Below, one piece after another: positions 37,941 to 49,226 of a stretch of 64,000 nt of DNA. Numbering within the stretch: the first letter of the stretch is position 1; every line of letters starts with the position of its first letter. The translations under genes were made by a program, and so were the position numbers. The DNA lies in the NCBI GenBank assembly GCA_963675135.1, contig OY776122.1, forward strand, positions 86,314,472 to 86,378,471, written 5' to 3'. The DNA is from Galeopsis tetrahit (lineage: Eukaryota; Streptophyta; Magnoliopsida; Lamiales; Lamiaceae). The notes under the pieces are model-generated. The model ran no database searches and was not told the DNA's origin. It was given only the letters and a program-made list of their open reading frames with translations.

Positions 37941-38839
37941 TCTTTGTGGATGGGCTCACTGACATTACTTGTCATTGCAACAATTAAAACTAATTTTATT
38001 GGCGTTAAAAAAAAATTGCATTTATTTAAACCATCGTAATTAGTAAGTACATCCAATTTTTTGTTTTAATTATCTTAAAATGTGTATGAAATGCTCCAAC
38101 TACCCTTATCTCATTTTAAATTAAAATCATTTACCAAGTACACTACCATCGAAAATTAAAACACTAATTCTCACTTGTTCTCTCACCCGTCGATAAACCT
38201 TTTCGGTAGATCTACCACCAATTGCAACCAAACAAACACAATCTTCTTTATTTAACAACCAAGACAAATGATCAATATTCTTTTACCAACTAAATAACCA
38301 AAATAAATAAGTACAATATTTTAACAAAAACACCAAATTCGAAAAGACAAAACAATATGTTTGAAATTTGTTCTCAATCAACCAGTATAAAAAAAAAGGC
38401 AATATTAAAAAATATATATATAAAACACTAATCAATAAAAAAATGAATTCGAAAACATACTAGAAATTTGCGCAAATCTATTTGAACAAAATGAAAAATA
38501 AAATATAAATGAAAATTGAGAATTTATTCGACAAATCATAATCGAAAAGAAGAGGAGAAAAAAGAAAACCCGTAAATTTATTGGCTAAGGTTGTCATTAT
38601 CAATATGAGCTTTTTCTTTTCGACTTTACTTGACAAATTCCGATATTTCTCCATACATAGTTGTCCTCAAAATATTTCTCCCCAAACACACACAGTGGGC
38701 GACGATGGGCGGTGGAGTTGGACACTATGAGAAAAGTGAGAAAGAGAGGTAAATGGGTGGGCTGAAACGAAAAAGAAGGAAGAAAGGCAGTAAGAGAGTG
38801 AAAATTAGAGTTAAGAAAGGGAAATACTAAATGATTTCG
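37941..38839. other. AT-rich intergenic DNA, no feature seen
   Basis: No coding sequence or defined element was recognised. Confidence 0.35.
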
Positions 38840-39188
38840 AGTGGAAACATATATTGAAATTTTGGTATACTAAGTTTTTCGTAAAAAATATCAAAATTTT
38901 CAGTACGGTATAATATCATATCAAAATTTTCGGTACCGTATGAAAAATGATCATATCGTGGTATTTTGGTATACAGTATACAGAAAAAATTCAAAAAATT
39001 CAGTATTCAATATGAAACATTAATAAAATAATAATTTTTAAATATAATTTTATATTTTTTTAAATTAAAATAACTTCAAACTTAAATAAAATAACTTTGA
39101 ATAATTATGTGGGAATTATATTCAATCACCGAGATTATAAAGCATAAATAAAAATTGTTACCTATAATATATTATACTATTCCTTATA

Positions 39189-39419
39189 CTCCCTTTGTCC
39201 CAGAAAAACTTTCATACTTACTGTTTACCAATTTTTTTTAAATAGTATAATAAATAGAATTTTAAAATATAATTTTATAAAAAAATAAATGAGTTGACTT
39301 GTGTGTATGTATGTACCATAAAAATAATGACATTAAATGTAATATTTTAGATATTGTATGGATGAAGTTTCTAAAGGGTCGAAAAAGTAGGTGTGAAAGT
39401 TAATATGGAACGGAGGAAG
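39189..39419. mobile_element. Stowaway-type MITE
   Basis: The left end CTCCCTTTGTCCCAG and the right end 'tatggaacggaggaag' are inverted repeats flanked by TA (39187-39188 and 39420-39421). The 231-bp body is AT-rich. Confidence 0.68.
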
Positions 39420-39926
39420 TACTATTCCTATAATATATTGTTTTATTATATTCTCTAATACCCCCGGTCAAGCGAAGCTGGAAATGTAAATGGACACGAG
39501 TTTGGTACGTAACAATCTGAAGCGAGTTTGAGATATAAACTTTGTGAAAACATTCGCAGAACAAAGCACTTTTGTTGTCATACATCATGAGAAATAACGG
39601 AAATTCGGAATCACCAAATAGAGCATGCCAAGGCGCACAAAAGCGGGAAGCAAATGGATCGGAACACCGAAATCCTTTAAAGGACGAACGATGACAAAAA
39701 AATTAGGCAAGAAACACTTACAAGTTTTGTGGAAGCAATTGAACCGAGCACAAACAAGATAGCTAGGAATGGCACGAAGCCAATAAAGTCGGTCATGGAC
39801 TCTCTACAGAGAGAGGAAAGTAGAAGAAGAAAGATGTAGCGTGAAGATATAAATAAAATTAAAGTATAGTGGAGTGTGACTAACACTATATGTGTGAAGA
39901 CAGTCATGGAGATAACTTGATCGGCC

Positions 39927-40350
39927 ATGAGAGGAGACGAGGAGACGTGCTCGCTCGAAGAAAAAAAAAAGATTAGGGGGGACGAGGAGGCTTGCTCACT
40001 CGAGAAGAAGAAGAAGGGGAGACGACGAGGCTTGCTCGCTCGAGAAAAAGAAGGGGGACGAGGAATACAAGCTCGTCGGTGGCGGCTAAAAGCGGCCAAG
40101 AGAGGGAACGAGGGGAGACCAACTCGTTCGAGAAGAAGAAGGAGAAGGGGGACGAGGAATACAATCTCGTCGGTGGTGGCTAAAAGTGGCCGGGAGAGGG
40201 AACGAGGGAGACCAGCTCGTTCGAGATAAAAACAAAAAACAAAGGCGGTGACGAGGGATACCTGCTCGTCGAGGACGCCAAAAAAATTGAGAAGAAAGGG
40301 GAAGGGACAAGGCGGCGACGGAGGATACCAGCCCGTCGGAGACGCCGAAA
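39927..40350. repeat. GC-rich, purine-biased degenerate tandem repeat
   Basis: Degenerate units built from 'ggggacgagga', 'gctcgctcgag', 'aagaagaag' and 'gtcggtggcggctaaaagcgg' recur at least six times. The pair 'gacgaggaatacaa[g/t]ctcgtcggtgg' is the clearest repeat (about 40054 and 40150). Translation gives low-complexity Arg/Glu/Lys or Ser/Pro strings in several frames on both strands, so no real protein is inferred. GC content is strikingly above the surrounding DNA. Confidence 0.6.
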
Positions 40351-40494
40351 AAAAAAGAGTTTCAGTGTATTAGGTTGATACCATGTGAGAATTATATTCA
40401 ATCACCTTTAATGAGATGATAAGAGTGATCCACTATTAGAGCTGGCAAATCGGGCCGCTCGGCCTAGCCCAGTCCAACCCATCGGGCCAAGTGG

Positions 40495-41056
40495 TGTTCA
40501 TTGGTGTAGACGCTGAAATTTTATTAAAATTTGAAAGTGTCAAATATTGTAAATCCTGACTTTGGAGATAAGAATATAAAATAATATCTCCAAAACTTAA
40601 GGAATTATCTCTTTCCTTAGAATTTTTGAATATCTTTCTTGCTCTCTAAGTCGTTAGTCTTTTATAAATAAGAGAGTGAAAATAGAATATGAAAGGGGTC
40701 AGATGGAATAAGTCAGTCACGACTCCATCAACTCCCTACTACCAAATTGTAGGTCAAATCGAGTCTGATGGAATAAGTCACAAACGACTCCATCAACTCC
40801 CTAAATCGAGTCTGATGGAATAAGTCACACACGACTCCATCAACTCCCTACTACTAAATTGTAGGTCAAATCAAAATCCGGAACACGTCGCTCAGACCCC
40901 GGTATCACATATGTTTAGAGAGAGGAATCAAGAGATAGAGAGGAATCAAGAGATCAACGAGAGTTGTAACCCACATTCTTAATAAAAATATATTTACCTT
41001 GTTTTTATCACCATTCTTTTGTGCATATTTGCAGGTGTTTAAATTTATTGGTTTAC
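40495..41056. mobile_element. Probable solo LTR nested in a hAT element
   Basis: AGTGG flanks both sides (40490-40494 and 41057-41061), a 5-bp duplication as made by LTR elements. The insert starts TGTTCATTGG and ends TTGGTTTAC(A). It has a late 'aataaaaatatatt' stretch that could be a polyadenylation signal. The GC-rich sub-terminal host DNA resumes directly after it. No internal retrotransposon domain remains. Confidence 0.6.
40702..40873. repeat. Short tandem repeat inside the solo LTR
   Basis: Three units begin gatggaataagtca (40702, 40767, 40814) and contain cgactccatcaactccc; the first and third also contain aaattgtaggtcaaatc. The middle unit is shorter. Confidence 0.8.
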
Positions 41057-42244
41057 AGTGGGCTAGGCCGGACCGGTCCATGAACTGATTGGGCCTATAA
41101 AATTGGAGCCAGCCTAGCCCATCTAGGCTACTGGGCTAGCGGGCCAGCCCAGCCCATTACATATTTAAAAAAAAAAATCTTGAAAAAATTAGTAACTACG
41201 CATAATTTATAAACGACTATAACCATTATTGCATTAATGTACACGACAAGTTCCACCCCATGAGATAAAAAAAATATTTCTAGTAAAAATTATACTCTGT
41301 ATATATAAACTTATTATGTATTGGTCACATTCTCATATAAATTTTTTATTTATACAAATAATTATAATTAAAAATATACATTATTGATATATTAATTATA
41401 ATAATTTATAAACGACATAACCAGTATAACATTTCACTATATTAGGTTCAAATAGAATTATAAATAATTCATAAGTTCAAATTTTAAAGTCAAAAATAAA
41501 ATAAAAAACACAATAATATTTAAGTATATAGTATTGTAATAATTTTAATTGTTTATTTGCCTTAAAAAATATTGATCGGGCCAAATGGGCTGCCCATGGG
41601 CCGTCGGGCCAAAATCAGCCTAGCTCATTAGCCCCGTCGGACCCATCGGGTCGGGCCAAATAGGCCCAGTTCTATATGAGCCTATAATTTTAGAGCCCAG
41701 CCCATACTAGGCTTCGGGTAGGCCAGACCGACCCATTGAGTCGGGCCCAAATTGCCGGCTCTATCCACTATATATATGGTTTACAAGAAATACACAAGAA
41801 AATAGATAAATAAGGAAATAAATATAAACCATAAATAAAAGATTGCTACTTATAATATATTATACTATTCATATAATACATTATACTATTCTTATAATAT
41901 ATTATTCTATTATATTCTTTAATAAATTACTTTTAATATAAAAAAACGATGCTTCAATATTTTCTTTATAAATTGATATATCGATTTTTTGATATGAAAT
42001 AATGGTTCAATATTTTCGATATAATACAGTATACTAGTATATCGTACAAAAAATTTGATATACCGAAATTACTATGATTTGGTATAATTGGTATACCTTA
42101 GGGAACCATCCCAATATTGGATCTTTAACCGTGGTGTTACGCAATAAATTAGAAAAAGATTATGGGGTTAAAAAGATTTTGTATTTAAAAAAATATGTTT
42201 TTTTAAGATAAATAATCAATTAGAAAAAAAAAAAAAAAAGTAGC

Positions 42245-42314
42245 CACGTGATAATCTCGTGACCGGGCTTGCAATATAAAATGCTGCCAGTTCCGTGGCC
42301 GTCCAAAACCCTAG
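42245..42314 (+). promoter_or_regulatory. RPL23A promoter: G-box core, TATA and telo-box
   Basis: CACGTG lies at 42245-42250, TATAAA at 42275-42280 and AAACCCTAG (telo-box) at 42306-42314. The telo-box sits where the transcription start is expected. Telo-boxes are typical of plant ribosomal-protein promoters. A possible 5' UTR intron (acceptor ttttgcag at about 42437) precedes the ATG, but I cannot confirm it. Confidence 0.6.
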
Positions 42315-42472
42315 AACAACAATCCGCATCCAGGACTGAGGTTCTCTCTCACTCAAAAATTTTCTTCTTCTGTACTCTTAATACGTTTGCGAAAAGATGT
42401 ATAACTATTTGGCAATCTAATTCGTCGTTTTTTGCAGGTAAGAGTTTCGATTAGGGTTTTGGATTGCTTCAA

Positions 42473-43830
<1,358 letters not shown>

Positions 43831-44701
43831 GTGGTTATAGCTGCAATTTTGTGTTTTAAATCTTGTTTGGAGGGTTGGATTAAAGCACTTTGAATTCTGT
43901 ACCCAAATTTTGAACCAAGGTTTTGGCTATAGGAGCTTCAGCTAGCTGTTATATGAAGACTTGTTATTACTCTCTTCTGCTATTAGTTACTTTACAGGAT
44001 TCATGGTTTATGCTTTCAAATTTTCGTTACTTTTTTTCTGATTCATGGTTTGAAATGTTTACATGGAAATTGTTTTGGAATTATAAAAGAGATTCATAAA
44101 TGATGGAACATACTTGGGATATATTTAGTTAACTAAGCATTCTTTACAAAGCTAATTGCAAGGAAACTTGTCTCTTCTTTACTAATCATTCTTTATGTAA
44201 ATAAAATCAAGACAGAGCTACAATGTAATGTTCTAGTAAAGTTGTATTGAAAGACTAATTGATACAAAGGGAATAATGATTTTGCAGGCATTTTGATCCA
44301 CCATATTATATTGCCATACGATCCCTCTCCAATTTTGCTATTAATTGTATCAAAAGTTGATGAAGAATTCAAAGAAATCATTAGCAAATTCAGCGTATGC
44401 CCCCTCATTTACTGCAAGGTTCTTGACTTTTACTATGATCTCAATCAGATTTAGAGATAAGCAACATTCGGGTTTGGTTTATTCATGAGCCCAACATTCC
44501 CAGCGAGTGCCTGATTGGCCATTGTTCTTGATTATCATGTTCATGAAATTTGGGTCTTTAAAGTGTTTTGAGTAAAGTTGCGAAATAATTTTCTCTGATT
44601 GAAAACCAATGTCATCTCCAGAGCACCATTGTATTTAAGGAACCTGCCATGGCATTGCAAGGCCAAACTGAAATACTATACGACAGTGGGGCAAACCAAT
44701 G
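43831..44701. other. 3' UTRs and spacer between convergent genes
   Basis: RPL23A (plus) and the PPR gene (minus) converge here. No further gene is seen. The left part, rich in T and in TGTT/TTTG strings, is probably the RPL23A 3' UTR and polyadenylation region. Confidence 0.4.
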
Positions 44702-46237
44702 TCAAAATTCAGTTATTTGGTCGATATAATGGCAATCAATTACATGATCGAGCAAGAATCTCAAGGCCATGTAAATCTCATCCTTATTACTGTGCCTCTC
44801 ATCTCCTGTAACAAACACATGAATCTTGCTTCTAATTTCAATCCAGCTACTCCCAGGAATCCTGCTCAATCCTTTCTCCCTCATCTTCTGCCTTACATCC
44901 AACACATCCCCCCATCTCCCTGCTGCAGAGTGTGCATTCGAAAGCATCACGTAAGACGAAACGTCTCCAGGATCCAACTCCACGATCTTTCTTGCTGCAA
45001 CTTCCCCCAACTCGCTATTCGAATGAACCAAACACCCCCCAAGCAACGCCTTCCAGAACCCCACCCCTGGATCAAAAGGCAAATCCTCAAGAAACCTCTC
45101 TGCTTCCTCGAACCTCCCAGATCGTGACAGCAAATCAATCATACACGCGTAGTGCTCTGCTTGTAGGAGGATTGGTTCTCTACATCTCGTCTCGTTGAAG
45201 TACTTGTAACCTCTATCAACGAGGCCCGAATGGCTGCAAGCCAATAGTAAACCAAGAAGAGTGACACCATTTGGTGGAACCCCCTTCGTTTTCATTTTCT
45301 CGTACATTTCTATCGCTTCATTTCCGTACCCATTCTGCGCAAACCCACAAATCAGAGCATTCCACGATACTACATTTCGTTCGCTCATTTTATCAAAGGC
45401 TAATCGACTATCTTCCATGCTTCCACATTTTGCGTACAAACTTATTAAAGAATTCGCAAGAAACAAGCCGGGGGTACCCAAGAACTTCATTGCACAAGCA
45501 TGAATGCTTCTCCCCAAGCCTAACGACCCGATATTAGCTGCTGCGATAACAGCGCAAGGGTATGTCGATTGAGTAGGCGTAACGCCTTGTCTGAGCATTT
45601 CCATAAATAAACTCATGGCTTCCTCGTTCTTTCCTGATTGGCTATATCCACTGATCATAGTATTCCAAGCAACCACATTTCTCTCAGGCATTGATCGAAA
45701 AACGTCCCCTGCTTCAGCAAGCCTCCCTTGTTTAGTGTAGGCCCGAAGCAACGTGGAGTAGGAGAACACATTTGGTTCTTTGATATCTTGAAAAGCCATT
45801 AGAGCATCATTGATGTTGCTCAACTTAACGTAAAGATCCAAGATTGCACTACCCACAAACACGTTCGAATCAAGACAAACTTTCTTGGCGTATGATTGAA
45901 TTTGTTTTCCCAAATGGAGGTCTTTTAGAACAACAGAAGAATGTATAACCGTACCAAAAGTGTACTCATTGGGTCTAATGTACAAACGGAGCATTCTTAA
46001 GAAGCATTCGACGGCTTCTCTGTGTTGATTTTGCTTCGCAAAGTGGCTGATCAAAGCTGTTGCTGATTTCACATCGCATTGAGGCATTTTATCGAGCAGT
46101 TGGTGAGCAGACGAGTTCGGGTCGAAAGCAATTTGTTGCGTAGCAGGTAAATTGTGGGATTTTCTGGGATTTTGGAGGAAACACTGTACCTGCATCGCGA
46201 GCTTATTTTGGCGACCCAAATTTAGTACTAGAGCCAT
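44702..46237 (-). CDS. Pentatricopeptide repeat protein, PLS class with E domain (511 aa)
   Basis: This is a single uninterrupted minus-strand frame. PPR units are clear from about residue 55 to 380: TALISHFAKQNQHREAVECF, STLLRAYTKQGRLAEAGDVF, NTMISGYSQSGKNEEAMSLF, NSLISLYAKCGSMEDSRLAF, NALICGFAQNGYGNEAIEMY and CMIDLLSRSGRFEEAERFL. From about 388 comes the E/E+ region (GFWKALLGGC, SSYVMLSNAHSAAGRW, GSSWIEIRSKIHVFV). No DYW deaminase follows, so it is an E-class protein. Such proteins usually bind organellar RNA one repeat per base and act in C-to-U editing with partner deaminases. The sequence resembles Arabidopsis At5g42450, predicted mitochondrial. The first ~45 residues could be a weak transit peptide. 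The ATG at 46237 is the first in frame. Confidence 0.93.
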   Translation of the reverse strand: MALVLNLGRQNKLAMQVQCFLQNPRKSHNLPATQQIAFDPNSSAHQLLDKMPQCDVKSATALISHFAKQNQHREAVECFLRMLRLYIRPNEYTFGTVIHSSVVLKDLHLGKQIQSYAKKVCLDSNVFVGSAILDLYVKLSNINDALMAFQDIKEPNVFSYSTLLRAYTKQGRLAEAGDVFRSMPERNVVAWNTMISGYSQSGKNEEAMSLFMEMLRQGVTPTQSTYPCAVIAAANIGSLGLGRSIHACAMKFLGTPGLFLANSLISLYAKCGSMEDSRLAFDKMSERNVVSWNALICGFAQNGYGNEAIEMYEKMKTKGVPPNGVTLLGLLLACSHSGLVDRGYKYFNETRCREPILLQAEHYACMIDLLSRSGRFEEAERFLEDLPFDPGVGFWKALLGGCLVHSNSELGEVAARKIVELDPGDVSSYVMLSNAHSAAGRWGDVLDVRQKMREKGLSRIPGSSWIEIRSKIHVFVTGDERHSNKDEIYMALRFLLDHVIDCHYIDQITEF

Positions 46238-46877
46238 TTCAATCGCTATCTCTTACAAGAGTGTTGAGAACAAACTTCGACCATTAACCCCTTATAATTG
46301 AATAATCAAAGTTATAAATGTAACCATTTTAGAACATATAATCAATTTGATTCATTAAATAGTTTAATTTATAATATAGTAACATCAATTAGGCACACTT
46401 CATATATAAGTCATGAACATAATTACTAAATTAAATTCGAGACCAATTTGTTAATGGTCAAATTATAAAAGTTTGAATTGTGTGATCGATTCGATACAAT
46501 TCTAAACATTCCCGATTTTTCTCCCTTCAAAAATTCAGAGATATTACGATTAAATGTCATTAATATCGTTACATTCCCGCATAAATTGTTATGAAACTTA
46601 CTCATATTAAGTAAGTACATACAATGGTTCAAAATTATGCATTTTGAAAAATCAAAGTATTACTCCATATAAGAATCCAATTAATATGGTAAGTTATTCT
46701 TGACAATACAATTGTTTTAGTATGAAATCCCATAATGAATATTGTATGGAGGGAAAATTCAAAAAATAAAAAATCTATATAAAGGAGTTCATAACAAACC
46801 ATATACAGTAGTGCCCTAATTCCATTCTACAATTTACGAGATTATTAGTCTATCTTGTAAGAAAATCTTGTCCTAGT
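46238..46877. other. Divergent promoter region between PPR and MBD-like genes
   Basis: The two genes are transcribed away from each other, so this 640-bp AT-rich spacer must hold both promoters. A TATATAAAGG string at about 46774-46783 lies about 95 nt upstream of the plus-strand ATG and is a fair TATA box for that gene. Confidence 0.45.
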
Positions 46878-48091
46878 ATGGAATCCAATAAAAATGCTAA
46901 CAATGGTTCTAAAAATACCGAAACCTTTATTCCTTCCGGTGCTTCAAATGGCGACACCACCAATATTGAGGTTGTGTTACAAAACAGTTAGAGTTTTTAT
47001 TTTTTTACTACGATTATTGTATTGTTTTATTGTTAAGAAACTTTTAATATGCATGTTTTTTTTATTCTTAATTTTTTTCCACTAACTCAAATTTACTGCA
47101 GTGGTCAGAAGAGTTTCAATGTTTTACTGTAAATGGGATAAAAGCAGTGTTACCGGTAACTGCTGTACCCCCACAAATTGAGGTAAGTTAGATTTCTCCG
47201 TTATGCAATGGTGTAATCAATCAAGCTAATTTCTTATTATCTAACTTATATTCATCAAATCAGGTAGAATCAGGCGAAATGAAGAGCCAAAATGATTATA
47301 TGTTCTTTAGACTTTTCAAGTTTCCAAATGATGGCGAGCACTATCTCCTGGAGATGCATGAAGTATATATGAATAATAAATTATTTATTTATTATGTATT
47401 TCCTGTAATTAAAGTTTTCTAACATTTTATCATTGGTGTATGCATATATATATATAGTTCAAAGTAGGTGGTAATATTCGTTATTATGAATTGTTATTGG
47501 AGAAAGCTGGCAGCAATGGAGAATGGAAAGTGAAAATGCAGGGCGTTAAACCAGATTACAACTATGCCGTTGTACCCGTGCTGGAAGACCCTACTCCTCC
47601 TATTTTCTACAACAAGTATGAATTACCCTTACGCGATCGTCTCGTCGGTTGGACAGTGGTTCGCAAGAAAGAAAGTCAAAAGGAGAGGAAGGTGAGTACT
47701 AACAATTATTTAACCTGACGGCGGATGAACAAACTAGACTCTACCATGAGGGTCAATTGAACGTTTCACCTCTTACCGTATTTTCTCTAAAATTGAAATA
47801 ACTTACTAAATCTTACATTAGACCGTGAAAAAACTTATATTTTTCAAATAAAAGAGTTACTCCGCACAATTTATATGTATACATTATGTGCTACTGTGAA
47901 GATTTGGTCATTAGTATAATATTAATGTCTCCAAATATTTATTTAGTTTCTTATATTGTATAGTTTCTAATTTGAGTTGTATTTAATTTTTGCAGTACTA
48001 TTATCATGAGGGCAGGCAGTTTCGATCCTTAATTGAGGTGGCAACATTCCTCCTTTACTCCAATAAACCCAAGGGTCTTCAAACACCATAA
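46878..48091 (+). CDS. Uncharacterised protein with C-terminal MBD-like segment (200 aa)
   Basis: Five plus-strand exons are 46878-46970, 47102-47182, 47264-47362, 47458-47691 and 47996-48091. All are separated by phase-0 GT-AG introns, giving 31+27+33+78+31 residues. Residues 1-31 are polar (MESNKNANNGSKNTETFI...). Exon 2 is a compact module, WSEEFQCFTVNGIKAVLP. Exons 3-4 encode a segment I do not recognise (YMFFRLFKFPNDGEHYLLEM, then GGNIRYYELLLEKAGSNGEW). The C-terminus, GWTVVRKKESQKERKYYY then GRQFRSLIEVATFLL (about 155-190), has the pattern of a methyl-CpG-binding domain: 'GW.v.r+...k.yY...G+.FRS..Ev..fL'. If so, it would be a nuclear DNA-binding protein. The MBD is short and its family placement is uncertain. 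The intron pattern is too regular for a random frame. Exon 2 is shared with the convergent gene at 49227-50372. Confidence 0.68.
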
Positions 48092-49226
48092 TTTGTTCTA
48101 CTTTTAGTAAGCACACCCACACATGAATTCTTGGTTTGGGCTTTGTGTTTTTTGGCAGCCCACTTGGGTTCATAGCTTAGGTTTTTTTCTGAATTTTTAT
48201 AAGGGCACTTTTCAATTTCTTTTGTAGTCTAGTCTGGGTCACTTTTGAACCTTCTTTATATTTTACTCCGAATTTAATTCACTTATGGGTCAATTTTTGT
48301 TAATGATATCGTCTTATTTGGAGTATTACATTTACATCCACTCTATTTTTTTTTTTTACTTAATTCATTAAAATTTATAAAATTACTCTTTTAACATTTC
48401 ATTCAACATCTTAATTTGTGTGTCACAAACTTAATGCAAACAATTGTGAGTTATTAAATGTGGGATGCTCATGCACCTTTATTGATCATTCAAAAAGTGT
48501 CATAAATTTGTTTATCCTTTCTTATAAAGAAGAAAATTCACTTTTTAATCATTTAAATTTGATCAGTTTTTCATTAGGTTGCGCCGTTGCGATTATTATA
48601 TCATGGTTATTCCCACATTTATATATATGCTCTTTATGATGGGAGAGCCAAATGTGACTTTTGACACTTGTTTTTTCAAAGGGGTTTCGGCGGGTTCTGA
48701 GTTTTCCATTTTTCTCACAAGCTACTTACTTGTATAGTAGCTTTGTGCTTTGTTTATTTTGCTGGATTTTTAATTTCCTCTTTTTAATGATAGCATGTAA
48801 TATAACATAAATGCAACAAGATATTTTATGTGAAAATTAATTTTATTGTAATTTAAAGATAAAATAAAACTATATATTAGTATATTGCAATTTTTCATAA
48901 CTTCAATACAATACTAAAAAATTAATGTGAAACATAAAAAATGAAGTATTTGATCAGTTTGGCTTTATGCTTGGAGAGCCATGATGGCTTTTATGGATGG
49001 CAACCGGCAAGAGCCTTCTTATTTTTTAGAATTTTTTTTATTCATGTACACTTTTTCCTATTTGTGATTTTGCAACTTGTTTCCACAAAGATGAAATATT
49101 TAGTTATGAAACTGTAGATGGGGATTACAGCTCTTTTATTCAAACCATATATGTCTTGAACAAACGACAATTTATTGAAATAAAGATTACAACTCTCTTT
49201 TCAACACCATAAAAACAACAACGCAA
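48092..49226. other. Spacer between two convergent related genes
   Basis: No gene is seen. The left part is presumably the 3' UTR of the plus-strand gene. The rest is AT-rich with scattered T runs. 'tatgatgggagagccaaatg' (about 48636) and 'tatgcttggagagccatgat' (about 48967) are loosely alike. Confidence 0.35.

Larger units (their letters stand above)
40437..41763. mobile_element. Non-autonomous hAT element, 1,327 bp, carrying a nested LTR
   Basis: A perfect 8-bp duplication, tccactat, flanks it (40429-40436 and 41764-41771). The terminal repeats are TAGAGCTGGCAA and, inverted, TAGAGCCGGCAA. The sub-terminal regions are rich in 'gggcc', 'tcgggcc' and 'agccca' repeats, likely transposase-binding sites as in other plant hAT elements. 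No transposase is encoded. A 562-bp LTR-like insertion lies at 40495-41056. Confidence 0.87.
38840..42110. other. Possible outer transposon holding the nested block
   Basis: The left part (38850-39010) and right part (41945-42110) both carry repeated 'ggtatac', 'tcggtac', 'aatattttc' and 'gatatacc' strings in roughly inverted arrangement. Such strings are common in the sub-terminal parts of plant hAT-like elements. In addition, 'gaattatattcaatcacc' occurs at 39114-39131 and 40389-40406. This suggests an outer, diverged element into which the MITE, hAT and solo LTR below were inserted. I could not fix ends or a duplication. Confidence 0.3.

Noticed and set aside
40000..40310. Arg/Glu-rich or Ser/Pro-rich proteins of 60-100 aa in the GC-rich array
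   Set aside because: Multiple overlapping frames on both strands are open because of repeat composition; no start context, intron pattern or homology supports a gene.
40702..40873. CRISPR-like regular repeats
   Set aside because: Only three units of unequal length inside a plant LTR; no spacers or cas genes, and the genome is eukaryotic.
44702..45537. Several open frames opposite the PPR gene, up to 142 codons
   Set aside because: They are antisense shadows of a long, clearly homologous coding region and show no protein motif.
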